Below are positions 24,516 through 32,679 of a stretch of 40,405 nt of DNA, one piece after another. Source of the DNA: Bacteroidaceae bacterium (GTDB lineage Bacteria; Bacteroidota; Bacteroidia; Bacteroidales; Bacteroidaceae); NCBI GenBank assembly GCA_017464815.1, contig JAFTYI010000022.1, positions 1-40,405 of the forward strand. Reading direction: 5' to 3'. The notes beneath the pieces were generated by a model, which had not been told where the DNA came from, searched no databases, and worked only from the letters and a program-made list of their open reading frames with translations. Numbering within the stretch: the stretch's first letter is position 1; every line of letters starts with the position of its first letter. Made by a program: the position numbers and the translations under genes.

Positions 24516-24560
24516 AAAAAACAGAGGAGAGTGAAAAGGACTCACTCACCTCTGTTTTTT
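24516..24560. terminator. Bidirectional terminator between HU and GT4 genes
   Basis: AAAAAACAGAGG-A-GAGTG (24516-24533) pairs with CACTC-A-CCTCTGTTTTTT (24543-24560), with one A/A mismatch and a loop of about nine bases. A/T tails on both sides make it functional on both strands. Confidence 0.85.
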
Positions 24561-24567
24561 ATGTAAT

Positions 24568-25629
24568 TTACAATTTAGTCGAAAGTTTCGAGGATAGTAT
24601 CTTGTTGTACATCTCCTTATATATGTTCACCATACGGTCAACAGTGAATTCTTCTGCATATATCTTTCTTGAGTTTTCAGAGAATCGTTGCATCACTTCT
24701 TCGTTGTTCAGTATATAGTTTATTTTTTCTGCAAACTCTACTGCCTGATTCTCGACAACAAATCCGTTCACACCGTTGCGAACTAACTCGCTGACACCAC
24801 CTACATCGGATGCCACAATGGGTTTTCCCAAGCTCATCGCTTCGATAATCACGATGGGCAACCCTTCATAGTTGCTTGGTAAGATAAACAAGTCAGCAAT
24901 GGAATTGTACATGGCTGCATTGGGAATGTTTCCCATGAAGAAAACATTCTCGGGATGATCTTTCACCTCGGTTTGATTGCCAATCCAAACGAATGCATAC
25001 TGGGGCAACATGGAGGCCAATTCAAGGAAGATGGCACTATTCTTTTGTTCTCCAATACGGGCTATGCAAAGGATCGTTTTCTCATATTTCGATGGAATAT
25101 TGAACGTAAGATTCGGCTCGATTTGTGGAACGGGATTCCCGTTGTACACGGTTGTCACCTTATGCTTTATGTTTTCATTCAAGAGATTTTTCTTGTCATA
25201 CTTACTGACAGCCGCAATAAACTTGCAACGCCACTGCATCATCCGCTCGAGCCACAAGAATGCCCGATGCGCCAACCGGATGGAATCAAAGCCATGCACG
25301 GTGTAGACTATTTTACGAGCGGGGAAAGCTATTCGTCCCAACATGCCAGCCTTGGAGGAGTGCAAGTGAATAATGTCCGGCTTGTATTTCCAATAAAGTC
25401 TCCAGAAGTCATACAGTGTACACAAATCACTGAAGGGCGACAGGGCACGTTTCAAATGTTTGCAATGTTCTTGCTTTATATTGGGATTCAACATCATCCA
25501 CATCTTACCATCACCTTCTCCAGAAGCTACTATAATTTCGTGTTCCTCACTGAGATTATTGGCAATGTTGGCCATTACGGCCTGTGCACCTCCCAACTCA
25601 CACAGTGTTATCACTTGAAGTATACGCAT
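24568..25629 (-). CDS. Glycosyltransferase family 4 (GT-B fold)
   Basis: 353 residues from ATG 25629 (MRILQVITLCELGGAQAVMANIANNL, the usual GT4 opening); an ATG at 25683 would add 18 residues. The N-terminal domain has the IIHLHSSKAGMLGRIAF acceptor-side motif and VYTVHGFD. The C-terminal nucleotide-sugar domain has ILCIARIGEQKN, FMGNIPN, FILPSNYEGLPIVIIEAMSLGKPIVASDVGGVSELV, with the E(x7)E motif (EGLPIVIIE). Cytosolic retaining transferase adding one sugar to the lipid-linked repeat unit; donor unknown. It is the last gene of the right half of the polysaccharide operon and has its own -7 box at 25700-25707. Confidence 0.93.
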   Translation of the reverse strand: MRILQVITLCELGGAQAVMANIANNLSEEHEIIVASGEGDGKMWMMLNPNIKQEHCKHLKRALSPFSDLCTLYDFWRLYWKYKPDIIHLHSSKAGMLGRIAFPARKIVYTVHGFDSIRLAHRAFLWLERMMQWRCKFIAAVSKYDKKNLLNENIKHKVTTVYNGNPVPQIEPNLTFNIPSKYEKTILCIARIGEQKNSAIFLELASMLPQYAFVWIGNQTEVKDHPENVFFMGNIPNAAMYNSIADLFILPSNYEGLPIVIIEAMSLGKPIVASDVGGVSELVRNGVNGFVVENQAVEFAEKINYILNNEEVMQRFSENSRKIYAEEFTVDRMVNIYKEMYNKILSSKLSTKL

Positions 25630-25699
25630 ATTATCTTTTATTCCTTGTCTATTTAGTGTTACAGCAAGATGTCCCTGAGCCATATTGCCAAATTCTCTG

Positions 25700-25707
25700 C
25701 AAAGATA
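25700..25707 (-). promoter_or_regulatory. -7 box upstream of the GT4 gene
   Basis: On the - strand TATCTTTG, full match, in the 177-base AT-rich gap between the GT2 and GT4 genes; leader about 65 bases. It would let GT4 be made independently of the long operon. Confidence 0.5.
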
Positions 25708-25806
25708 ATTCTATTTTTAAAAATAATACTCTTTCCAACGTATTAAGTGCATTTTATAGCCTGTTTTTATCAAAAAAGAGAGAAACAACGTACTCTTTGC
25801 ACTTAT

Positions 25807-26586
25807 TCAGGATTTATACCTTATTTTTCGCTTGAAATCTTCTCCGAACAGGTTCAAGAAAGACTTTGCTACGTCAAACACGTATAAAAATGCGTAATAC
25901 ATCTTTGCCTGAAATGCGGAACCACCATTTTTTCGAATCAGCAACATCAGTTCTTCCTTTTTCTTGGGAAGGGGGTCTGAGGTGACTCCTCCAATGCGGT
26001 ACAACGCCAAATCGGCATCGACATACTTGAAGACTGCACCAGCGAGGTAATACCTACATAACAGTTCCAAATCCATCGCATAGCGAAAACGCACGTCAAA
26101 GGCATCATACTTCTGATAAGCCTGCCGTGTTATGAAGGTCGACTGATGTGCTACGTGTATAGTATAAGGTACCTTTGGAAATTTCATGGATGGTATTTCA
26201 CGACATTTGTATTGGGTAATTTCATTCCACAGGATGGTATTTCCCCTAAAGACATCCACACCTTCTTCATAGGCTTCAGCCACTGCCTTCAAAGCTCCAG
26301 GCAACAACACGTCATCGGAATTCAATATTCCTATGACATCGCCAGTGGCAACCTTGATGCCTTTGTTGAATGCATCACTGATTCCTTCATCTTTTTCTGA
26401 AATCAGATAGGAAATGTGCTCACGATAACCATCAATGATACTCAGCGTAGAATCAGTAGAACCACCATCTATGATAATGTATTCCAAATTGGGATAATCT
26501 TGTGAAACCACACTTCTAAGGGTTTCATCCACCGTACGCTCGCTATTATAGGTAATTGTTATTATTGATATTTTTACAGGAATCAT
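25807..26586 (-). CDS. Glycosyltransferase family 2 (GT-A fold)
   Basis: 259 residues. SIITITYNSERTVDETLRSVVSQDYPNLEYIIIDGGSTDST is the classical GT2 nucleotide-binding start, and GVIGILNSDDVLLPGAL contains the metal-binding DD (DXD-like). RQAYQKYDAFDVRFRYAMDLELLCRYY carries the ED-type base region. Cytosolic inverting transferase of the repeat-unit pathway; sugar specificity cannot be read. It starts 12 bases after the upstream GT2 gene ends, within the same transcript. Confidence 0.93.
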   Translation of the reverse strand: MIPVKISIITITYNSERTVDETLRSVVSQDYPNLEYIIIDGGSTDSTLSIIDGYREHISYLISEKDEGISDAFNKGIKVATGDVIGILNSDDVLLPGALKAVAEAYEEGVDVFRGNTILWNEITQYKCREIPSMKFPKVPYTIHVAHQSTFITRQAYQKYDAFDVRFRYAMDLELLCRYYLAGAVFKYVDADLALYRIGGVTSDPLPKKKEELMLLIRKNGGSAFQAKMYYAFLYVFDVAKSFLNLFGEDFKRKIRYKS

Positions 26587-26598
26587 ATTCTATGGAAT

Positions 26599-27504
26599 TT
26601 ATAATGTACCCAATAATACTGCCAGACGAAAATAAAGGTTTGTCGTCCCGTCACCACACGTAAAAGTTGGGTCGGTAAGCAGTTTCCACCACTCCTTCAC
26701 CCCTTTGCGATAGTTGGTAAAAGTCGACAAAATCGACAAATTACGCTCACTCATTTCGGCAGAAAAGCCTCTCTCCAGTTCACATGCCGTACGATAACGA
26801 CGATGCTCTTTTTTCTGAAGTATCCTTTTGACACGACGTGCCCAATCGGTTTTCATCGAAAGACCATTACCCACCACATTATTTCCATGCTGGCGATAAA
26901 GGATGTGTGGCACTTCATCGAAATAGACGAAAGCATCCGTAGCCTTGGCCACATCATACACCCAAACGTCGTGCATACAGATGTACTGGGGCTGGTAACT
27001 CATCAACAATGTGCGAAGTGCCTCATTCATCACGATGGTGTTGCCACCCACAAACTGGTAAATCAGCGACTCTTCAAATGTATGTTTCAAGTGCAGTTGT
27101 GGAGTCGGTAGAGGCTGCAATTGAGTGTCAACCAATTGTGTCTGTCCGAAATACATGCAGCGCTTACCAGCCATATGCTCGGAGTGCAAACATTCAACCG
27201 CGCTTTTCATTTTATCGGTCATCCAATAATCATCCTGATCAGCAAAAGCATAGAAGTCTGCCTTAGGAGAAGTTTGCAGTAAATCGAGGAATGCCTTGGC
27301 TGGGCCTAATGAGGAACCTTGATACCAGTCTAACAGACCTTGCTGCTTGTACTCTTCCAACAAAAGTTGCGTCCCATCCGTCGACCCGTCGTCGCGTACC
27401 CAGAGTTTTATCTGTACACCTTGTTGGGAACAGATGGAGTCAATCTGTTCTGGCAAGAATCTTTTGCCATTATAGGTAGCCATCAATATTGCGACTGTAT
27501 ACAT
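26599..27504 (-). CDS. Glycosyltransferase family 2, rhamnosyltransferase-like
   Basis: 301 residues from ATG 27504 (MYTVAILMATYNGKRFLPEQIDSI). The open frame continues 115 codons upstream, but that part overlaps the polymerase gene and is an artefact. Motifs: VRDDGSTDGTQLLLEEY (nucleotide-binding), FYAFADQDDYWMTDKM (metal DXD-type), and FVGGNTIVMN plus HDVWVYDVA later, which resemble the WbbL/RgpF-like GT2 group. The start overlaps the end of the polymerase gene by 22 bases, implying coupled translation. The donor sugar is unproven; rhamnose is a guess from general similarity. Confidence 0.9.
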   Translation of the reverse strand: MYTVAILMATYNGKRFLPEQIDSICSQQGVQIKLWVRDDGSTDGTQLLLEEYKQQGLLDWYQGSSLGPAKAFLDLLQTSPKADFYAFADQDDYWMTDKMKSAVECLHSEHMAGKRCMYFGQTQLVDTQLQPLPTPQLHLKHTFEESLIYQFVGGNTIVMNEALRTLLMSYQPQYICMHDVWVYDVAKATDAFVYFDEVPHILYRQHGNNVVGNGLSMKTDWARRVKRILQKKEHRRYRTACELERGFSAEMSERNLSILSTFTNYRKGVKEWWKLLTDPTFTCGDGTTNLYFRLAVLLGTL

Positions 27505-28685
27505 CTTTCTTTTCTTTTTAATTTTTCCTCGTAAGAATAGGCAATCAATAACACAAGCATACCCGTTGATGACAGCAACAGCGGATTTGTGCCAGCAATT
27601 GCCAAATAGGCCAAGTAAGCCCAAAACAGAGCGTACGACAGATTGTCGCCTCGATCTTTCCACATGCGTACCAACGGACGGAAGAATGCATACACAATAA
27701 CCAACGAGAAAATACCAAAATATCGAATCAACTCTATATAGGTCCATTCTGTCACGGTTGTCACCCGGAGGAAACCAGATGAATAGAATGCACTGCCAGG
27801 CCCTTGACCGAACAACAGATACTGAGGATGTTCTCGAAACAATTCCCAATAAGAGTAGAGGTGCGCATATTTGATTATGTTGGATGACTCATCCTTCTCC
27901 ATGATTAACATAAACAACAACACAACAAATGCGACGCCAAGAATAAAGATGAGTGGATAAAGGATGTACTTGAAGTAACGAGCATCCTTATACTCACGAT
28001 AGGCGATCATACCAAATAAGAAAAATGGAAGAAGCATGGTACTACGTGTTCCACTGATAACAAATGCGTGAAGCACTATCAACATGGACAAGATGATGCG
28101 CCAATTACGTTTTTCCGGATTGAAAGATACAGAGATAAAAACGGCAAAAATTAAGATAAAACTAACAATAGACTTGTAATACATGGTAAACAGCTCTATT
28201 CCTAAGAAAGAACGCCACGACATCATAATGGTATCGTTACCCATCGTGTTGAAAAAGAAATAGATGGGTCCCTCAGTTGCAGGAACTATGGTAATAATCC
28301 AAAAGAGAGTCACAACCAACAATGAAGCAATTACAACTGGCACACGAGCTAATTGTAGCAAATCATACTCTCTTATCCACAATAACAGGACCATAGGAGT
28401 CAGAGACTTTACTAATGCTATAGTGGCATCCATGTCAAGAATTACATCCTGCACAGTAGCAAACACCCATGCCACTACCACGACAGAAAAAGCTGCAATA
28501 ATGAGGGGCAATTTACTGTAATCGGGACGGAAACAAACGGCATTGTACCCTACCAAAAGAACAAAGAATATGTCTTTCATGTGAAGAATGGCACTCGTCG
28601 GGTCCAACGTCAAGATGAGGATGAAGAGCATGAATAATGCATTCCCCACTGACTTCTTCACAGAGTATAGATTCAATGCCAACAT
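27483..28685 (-). CDS. wzy: O-antigen/capsule polymerase (Wzy-like)
   Basis: 400-residue inner membrane protein with about ten hydrophobic helices (for example ALFMLFILILTLDPTSAIL, PLIIAAFSVVVVAWVFA, VPVVIASLLVVTLFWIITIV, YILYPLIFILGVAFVVLLFMLIM). A periplasmic loop ending in EHPQYLLFGQGPGSAFYSSGF is the Wzy_C-like motif (HN.y.l.GxGPG) of the O-antigen ligase/polymerase family. In this setting polymerisation of flipped repeat units is the likely job; ligase activity cannot be excluded by sequence alone. It is followed by a GT2 gene overlapping its last 22 bases and preceded by wzz (22-base gap). Confidence 0.88.
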   Translation of the reverse strand: MLALNLYSVKKSVGNALFMLFILILTLDPTSAILHMKDIFFVLLVGYNAVCFRPDYSKLPLIIAAFSVVVVAWVFATVQDVILDMDATIALVKSLTPMVLLLWIREYDLLQLARVPVVIASLLVVTLFWIITIVPATEGPIYFFFNTMGNDTIMMSWRSFLGIELFTMYYKSIVSFILIFAVFISVSFNPEKRNWRIILSMLIVLHAFVISGTRSTMLLPFFLFGMIAYREYKDARYFKYILYPLIFILGVAFVVLLFMLIMEKDESSNIIKYAHLYSYWELFREHPQYLLFGQGPGSAFYSSGFLRVTTVTEWTYIELIRYFGIFSLVIVYAFFRPLVRMWKDRGDNLSYALFWAYLAYLAIAGTNPLLLSSTGMLVLLIAYSYEEKLKRKERCIQSQY

Positions 28686-28707
28686 TCTACAGACTAAGGA
28701 AAGAGGA

Positions 28708-29790
28708 TTATTTACCAGTCATCCGTTTATAAAAAATCCATCCCGTGGTGCCCACGCCAGCCAAGAAGACAAAGGCAACCAACATCAGCAACTTCTTGGG
28801 CGAAGAGGCGCGCTCGGGCACCGTGGGCGATTCGAGAACGGTGTAAGCGGGAGTGCTCTCCTGAATCTTTGCCTTCACGAGCTGCAACTGATTGGCCAAC
28901 TGGCTGTATACACTGTAAGCCAACTGCATCTCCTTCTCCAAATCGTCCTTCTTGCTTTGGGCACGCACCGACATCAGGTTCAGGTTGGCGTCGGCAAAGG
29001 CGATGTATGCAGCTTGGGTGCGGGCATATTCGGCCTTCGCCTCCTGATAAAGGTTGTTCATGTACCGATAGTCCTGACGTGCCTTGTTGGTGCGGTATTC
29101 AATGATGAAGTCGTTCAACGCGGCACGCACCGAATCGGCAATGACCGCCGCTATCAGGGGGTCTTGCTCTGTCACCTGCATGCGGATGACGCCGTTTTTC
29201 TTGTCAACATTGCACACGACATGCGCCTGAAGAGCCTCTATCACACCACGCTCCTTGTCTGTCAGGAACATGTAATTGCGCTTGCCGTTCAGCATCGGCA
29301 CAGAGTCTTCTTTCTCGGGACGTATCATCTTCATCAGTTCACCCAATCCCTTCATGGGATACCCCCACCAAGGTATCTTCTGATGTTCCAACAAATAGTC
29401 GTAATAGGTTGTCGAGAGTTCACCATCCATCGTTGTGACGGGTATGTCGAACAGGCGCACCAGATAGTCCTTGGAGTGAACAATCATGGGATAGAGGTCG
29501 GGCACAATGGCATCGTTGTTGCCCATTGCTCCAATGTTGATGCCGGCCATCGAGGCCAACGACGAGAGGCCGCCCATATCCATGCCACTGCCACTCTCGG
29601 GAGCCAAAGCCACCTCCACCGTGTAGCGTTTGGGAATGCTGAAGGCTAAAACCAAGGCCAGTACGACAGCGCCTCCACAGGTCTTATAGAACAATTTGCG
29701 TTCGGCCCACAGGAGCAGGATGAATTCCTTGATTTTCTTCAGGTCGTCCAGAATATCTATGCTGTTATTTTTCTTGCTATTATCTTCCAT
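28708..29790 (-). CDS. wzz: Chain-length determinant protein (Wzz-like)
   Basis: 360 residues. Two membrane helices frame a periplasmic domain: TCGGAVVLALVLAFSIP (about residues 38-54) after a cytosolic start with LKKIKEFILLLWAERKLF, and LLMLVAFVFLAGVGTTGWIFY near the C-terminus just after the Pro-rich VLESPTVPERASSPKK motif typical of Wzz. The periplasmic part has a long helical region (ARQDYRYMNNLYQEAKAEYARTQ... ). It has no C-terminal Walker-type tyrosine kinase, so it is the short co-polymerase form. It controls polymer length together with Wzy and is co-transcribed with the SLBB exporter (29-base gap). Confidence 0.92.
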   Translation of the reverse strand: MEDNSKKNNSIDILDDLKKIKEFILLLWAERKLFYKTCGGAVVLALVLAFSIPKRYTVEVALAPESGSGMDMGGLSSLASMAGINIGAMGNNDAIVPDLYPMIVHSKDYLVRLFDIPVTTMDGELSTTYYDYLLEHQKIPWWGYPMKGLGELMKMIRPEKEDSVPMLNGKRNYMFLTDKERGVIEALQAHVVCNVDKKNGVIRMQVTEQDPLIAAVIADSVRAALNDFIIEYRTNKARQDYRYMNNLYQEAKAEYARTQAAYIAFADANLNLMSVRAQSKKDDLEKEMQLAYSVYSQLANQLQLVKAKIQESTPAYTVLESPTVPERASSPKKLLMLVAFVFLAGVGTTGWIFYKRMTGK

Positions 29791-29819
29791 GTCTCTTTTT
29801 TCTTCTCTTTACCCATTCA

Positions 29820-32378
29820 TTATCTGTTCAGAAGCACCGTAGCGACCATGGTTGCCAACGAAGCCGTAGAGGTTCCGATGCTCAGGATTTCCGTTGTCTT
29901 CAAACCTGTTCTACCCTTCTTCTCAGGCACAATGATTTTACAGCCCGGTTGGATAACTTTTTTTCCTCCACCTTTGATTTTTGCCATTGTGCCATTGGCG
30001 TAGATAACGTACGCGCGCTTCTTCCAAGCCTTTTGAGCATAGCCACCAGCCTGTTGGATGTAGTAGTCAACCTTTTCGCCCTCAACAAAGGTCACGGCAT
30101 TGGGCTGGTTGACAAGGCCCAGAATCTTCACTGTGTTGATATACTGGGGTATCACGATGCGGTCGCCCTCACGCAACACGGGGTCGTGCGTCGAGCCGGG
30201 GTTCTCCAGTGCCTTATCCAACTCTATACCTACGTTATAGTCGGTGCAGAGTTCCATGATTTCAAGGTCGATGGAGTCTTTGATTTCTTCCAAGTCTTTT
30301 CCCAATCCGGTGCGGGCTGCGGCCGGGTCTTCCTCGACATTCAACTTGGCCATGCGCAACTCACGTTTGAGCACATCCAGCTCTTCATCCGTATACTTGC
30401 GCACCAGTCGGGCACCCTTTATGAACGCTTCGTCCGTGACGCCCCCTGCTGCACTGATGAGTTCGCTCAACCGATAGTTCTTCTTAGCCATCACATATTT
30501 GCCGGGATAGAGGATTTCTCCCTCGATGAGTACGTTCTTCTGCTCCTGATAACCAGGATTGCGACGCACATACACTTCATCAAAAGGTTCAAGTAAGAAT
30601 CCGCTCTCGCCACTGACTACAAAGCCGTCGCGCAGAGAGAACTGGAAGGTCTTTGCCACTTCACCCGGCTGGCCGGAAGCGTCCTTGATGCGGCGAGCCA
30701 CCTCCACACGCATGGTCGATGCGGCATCCTTCAATCCTCCCGCCTGCAACACCAGGTCTTCCAGTGTCGAATTGGCTGCATACACGTAGGTTCCCGGATA
30801 ATTCACTTCACCATGAATCGAGAGTTGGCGTTCCTCCTGCACATCCTTCACAGTGGGAATCATCAATACATCTTCGTTACGCAGTGCAATATCGGCTGCT
30901 GTGCCGGCCATAATTCCCTTAACGTCAACAGGCAGAATCTCCAGCGACATGTCCTCGCCTTTGCGGTGCAACACGGCACGGTTGACGAAGGCATCGGGGG
31001 TCACTCCATCAGCTGCTTCAATCAGCTCACGCACGGTGGTGATGCGTCCGTTCATCTGGTACATACCTGTGCGGTAAACGGCTCCCTTCACCTCCACCAT
31101 GTTGGAGAAACGGGGCAGAACGGAGTCGACATTCAACGAGTCGCCATCCAACACGGCGAATGAGCTGAAGTCTACTTCATCAATGTTATAAATCTGATGG
31201 TCGCGACCGCCTTTGCGCACGAGGCGTACACTCTTCGTGTAGGCATCGCCGGCAAAGCCTCCGGCATAGCGAAGCACTGTCTCCACATTCTCGTCGCGCT
31301 TCATTTCGTAGTACATAGGGCGTTTCACCTTTCCTGCCACATTCACCAGGCAGTCATAGGTACCCACCACAATCACGTCATCGTCAATCAAGCGGATGTC
31401 TCCCTTCATCTGGCCATTCAGAATGTAGTCGTAAATATCGAGCGTGGATATCAGTTTGTTGGCACGATAGACCTTCACGGCACGCATGGTACCAATCTCG
31501 TTCATGCCTCCGGCCTGATACAGGGCATGGAAAACGGTGGCAAAGGAAGAGAGCGTGTAGGTTCCGGGATTCTCCACCTCACCCATCACATTCACCTGAA
31601 TGGTGCGAATCTGTCCCAACGTCAGTTTGATGCCCGAAGCGGCACCGCCGCCGGCTACATCCGAATAGATTTTGCTCAACTCGTTCTTCAAGTAGCTATT
31701 TGCCTCTTTCACGGTCATTCCACTCAGGTAGACAGGTCCCAAGCCCTCTATCAAGATGGCGCCGTCCGGTGAAATGGTCTCCTGAATAGTGTTCTGCGAA
31801 GCTCCCCAAATATCGACAATCACCTCGTCACCAGGTCCTATACGGTAATTGGCCGGTGTGGGAATGTTCAAGTTGGGTTCAAAGGAGAGTGACTTGTTCT
31901 TGAAAATCCGATGACCGAATATCTCCTTCTTGCTTTTCTCCTCTGTATCTTCCAACATGTCAGTGCTGTCCTGCATGGCAAAGTCCAACCCCTCCAACAT
32001 CATTTCTTCCTCCGACATCTCGCCCATCATCATGGAAGAGCCTCCCTGGGCTGACGAAACGGGCTTGCCGTTCGCATCCTTCAGCATGTTGTCGCGGGCT
32101 TTCCCCGTCGTAGGCTTGTTGCGGGTACGCACCTTCTTGGCTGCGGTGTTGTCGCCAACCACGCCTTTTCCGCCTTCACCATATTTGGCCTTGATACGGT
32201 TCACCTGATCCATTGTCACTCCTCGCCGCAACAAGTTCTTCACAATGTCAGTCTGAGCCATACCCTTTGACTCTGCTTCCATCACGTAGCTGATTACCTC
32301 CTCATCCGACATGGATTGTGCAAATAAAGTGCCTCCGCACACACACAGCAGCAACAGCATTACTACAAATTTACGCAT
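29820..32378 (-). CDS. Polysaccharide export outer membrane protein with six SLBB domains (Wza-like)
   Basis: 852 residues, far longer than E. coli Wza (379) but normal for Bacteroidota. Signal peptide MRKFVVMLLLLCVCGGTLFAQ. A linker with Ser/Met/Glu-rich sequence precedes the Poly_export domain (ANYRIGPGDEVIVDIWGASQNT...). Six SLBB-like units follow, each with a V.G.v..PG.y core: VNVMGEVENPGTYTL, VNVAGKVKRPMYYEM, VEVKGAVYRTGMYQM, LSIHGEVNYPGTYVY, VLIEGEILYPGKYVM and VKILGLVNQPNAVTF. A C-terminal hydrophobic stretch (STASLATMVATVLL) could anchor it. No lipobox Cys is seen, unlike enterobacterial Wza. It forms the secretion path across the periplasm and outer membrane and is the first gene of the right-half polysaccharide operon. 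Confidence 0.92.
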   Translation of the reverse strand: MRKFVVMLLLLCVCGGTLFAQSMSDEEVISYVMEAESKGMAQTDIVKNLLRRGVTMDQVNRIKAKYGEGGKGVVGDNTAAKKVRTRNKPTTGKARDNMLKDANGKPVSSAQGGSSMMMGEMSEEEMMLEGLDFAMQDSTDMLEDTEEKSKKEIFGHRIFKNKSLSFEPNLNIPTPANYRIGPGDEVIVDIWGASQNTIQETISPDGAILIEGLGPVYLSGMTVKEANSYLKNELSKIYSDVAGGGAASGIKLTLGQIRTIQVNVMGEVENPGTYTLSSFATVFHALYQAGGMNEIGTMRAVKVYRANKLISTLDIYDYILNGQMKGDIRLIDDDVIVVGTYDCLVNVAGKVKRPMYYEMKRDENVETVLRYAGGFAGDAYTKSVRLVRKGGRDHQIYNIDEVDFSSFAVLDGDSLNVDSVLPRFSNMVEVKGAVYRTGMYQMNGRITTVRELIEAADGVTPDAFVNRAVLHRKGEDMSLEILPVDVKGIMAGTAADIALRNEDVLMIPTVKDVQEERQLSIHGEVNYPGTYVYAANSTLEDLVLQAGGLKDAASTMRVEVARRIKDASGQPGEVAKTFQFSLRDGFVVSGESGFLLEPFDEVYVRRNPGYQEQKNVLIEGEILYPGKYVMAKKNYRLSELISAAGGVTDEAFIKGARLVRKYTDEELDVLKRELRMAKLNVEEDPAAARTGLGKDLEEIKDSIDLEIMELCTDYNVGIELDKALENPGSTHDPVLREGDRIVIPQYINTVKILGLVNQPNAVTFVEGEKVDYYIQQAGGYAQKAWKKRAYVIYANGTMAKIKGGGKKVIQPGCKIIVPEKKGRTGLKTTEILSIGTSTASLATMVATVLLNR

Positions 32379-32430
32379 AATCTCTTTTTATCTGTAATTA
32401 CGTTTTATTTTTGACAATATATTCTCTCTC

Positions 32431-32481
32431 GCGTATACGCACTTAGAATAACGTGCAACACGCAAATTTATTGCAAAAGTA
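32431..32481 (-). promoter_or_regulatory. Promoter and leader of the main polysaccharide operon
   Basis: On the - strand TACTTTTG (32474-32481) is a full -7 match about 96 bases upstream of ATG 32378. The leader contains the perfect 10-bp palindrome GCGTATACGC (32431-32440), a possible regulator site. No flanking inverted repeats of an invertible promoter were seen. Confidence 0.5.
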
Positions 32482-32578
32482 CTAATTTTATCCCGTTACA
32501 ACTACAAGAAAAGGAAAAAACTTGTCCAACAGAACAAATAAATACCAGAATCCGTACAGAAAAATGAAGAATAATGAT

Positions 32579-32586
32579 TACTTTTG
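32579..32586 (+). promoter_or_regulatory. -7 box, probable promoter of glnN
   Basis: TACTTTTG, full match to TAnnTTTG, about 94 bases upstream of ATG 32680. A weaker box TAATTTTA lies at 32656-32663. The 300-base gap thus holds divergent promoters for glnN and the polysaccharide operon; I see no gene in it. Confidence 0.45.
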
Positions 32587-32679
32587 GCGCCGAAAACGGT
32601 TGCGAGGCTGAACAAATGCCTTGTCACGCATCCTTTTTTCGGTAAAAAAGACAAGTAATTTTACAACAACGGAAACGAT

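Noticed and set aside
26599-27849. 416-residue version of the rhamnosyltransferase-like GT2
   Set aside because: The first 115 codons overlap the polymerase gene in another frame and match nothing; the GT2 domain begins at ATG 27504.
32379-32679. Invertible promoter or UpxY/UpxZ leader for the polysaccharide operon
   Set aside because: No paired inverted repeats flank the promoter and no NusG-like gene is present in the window.
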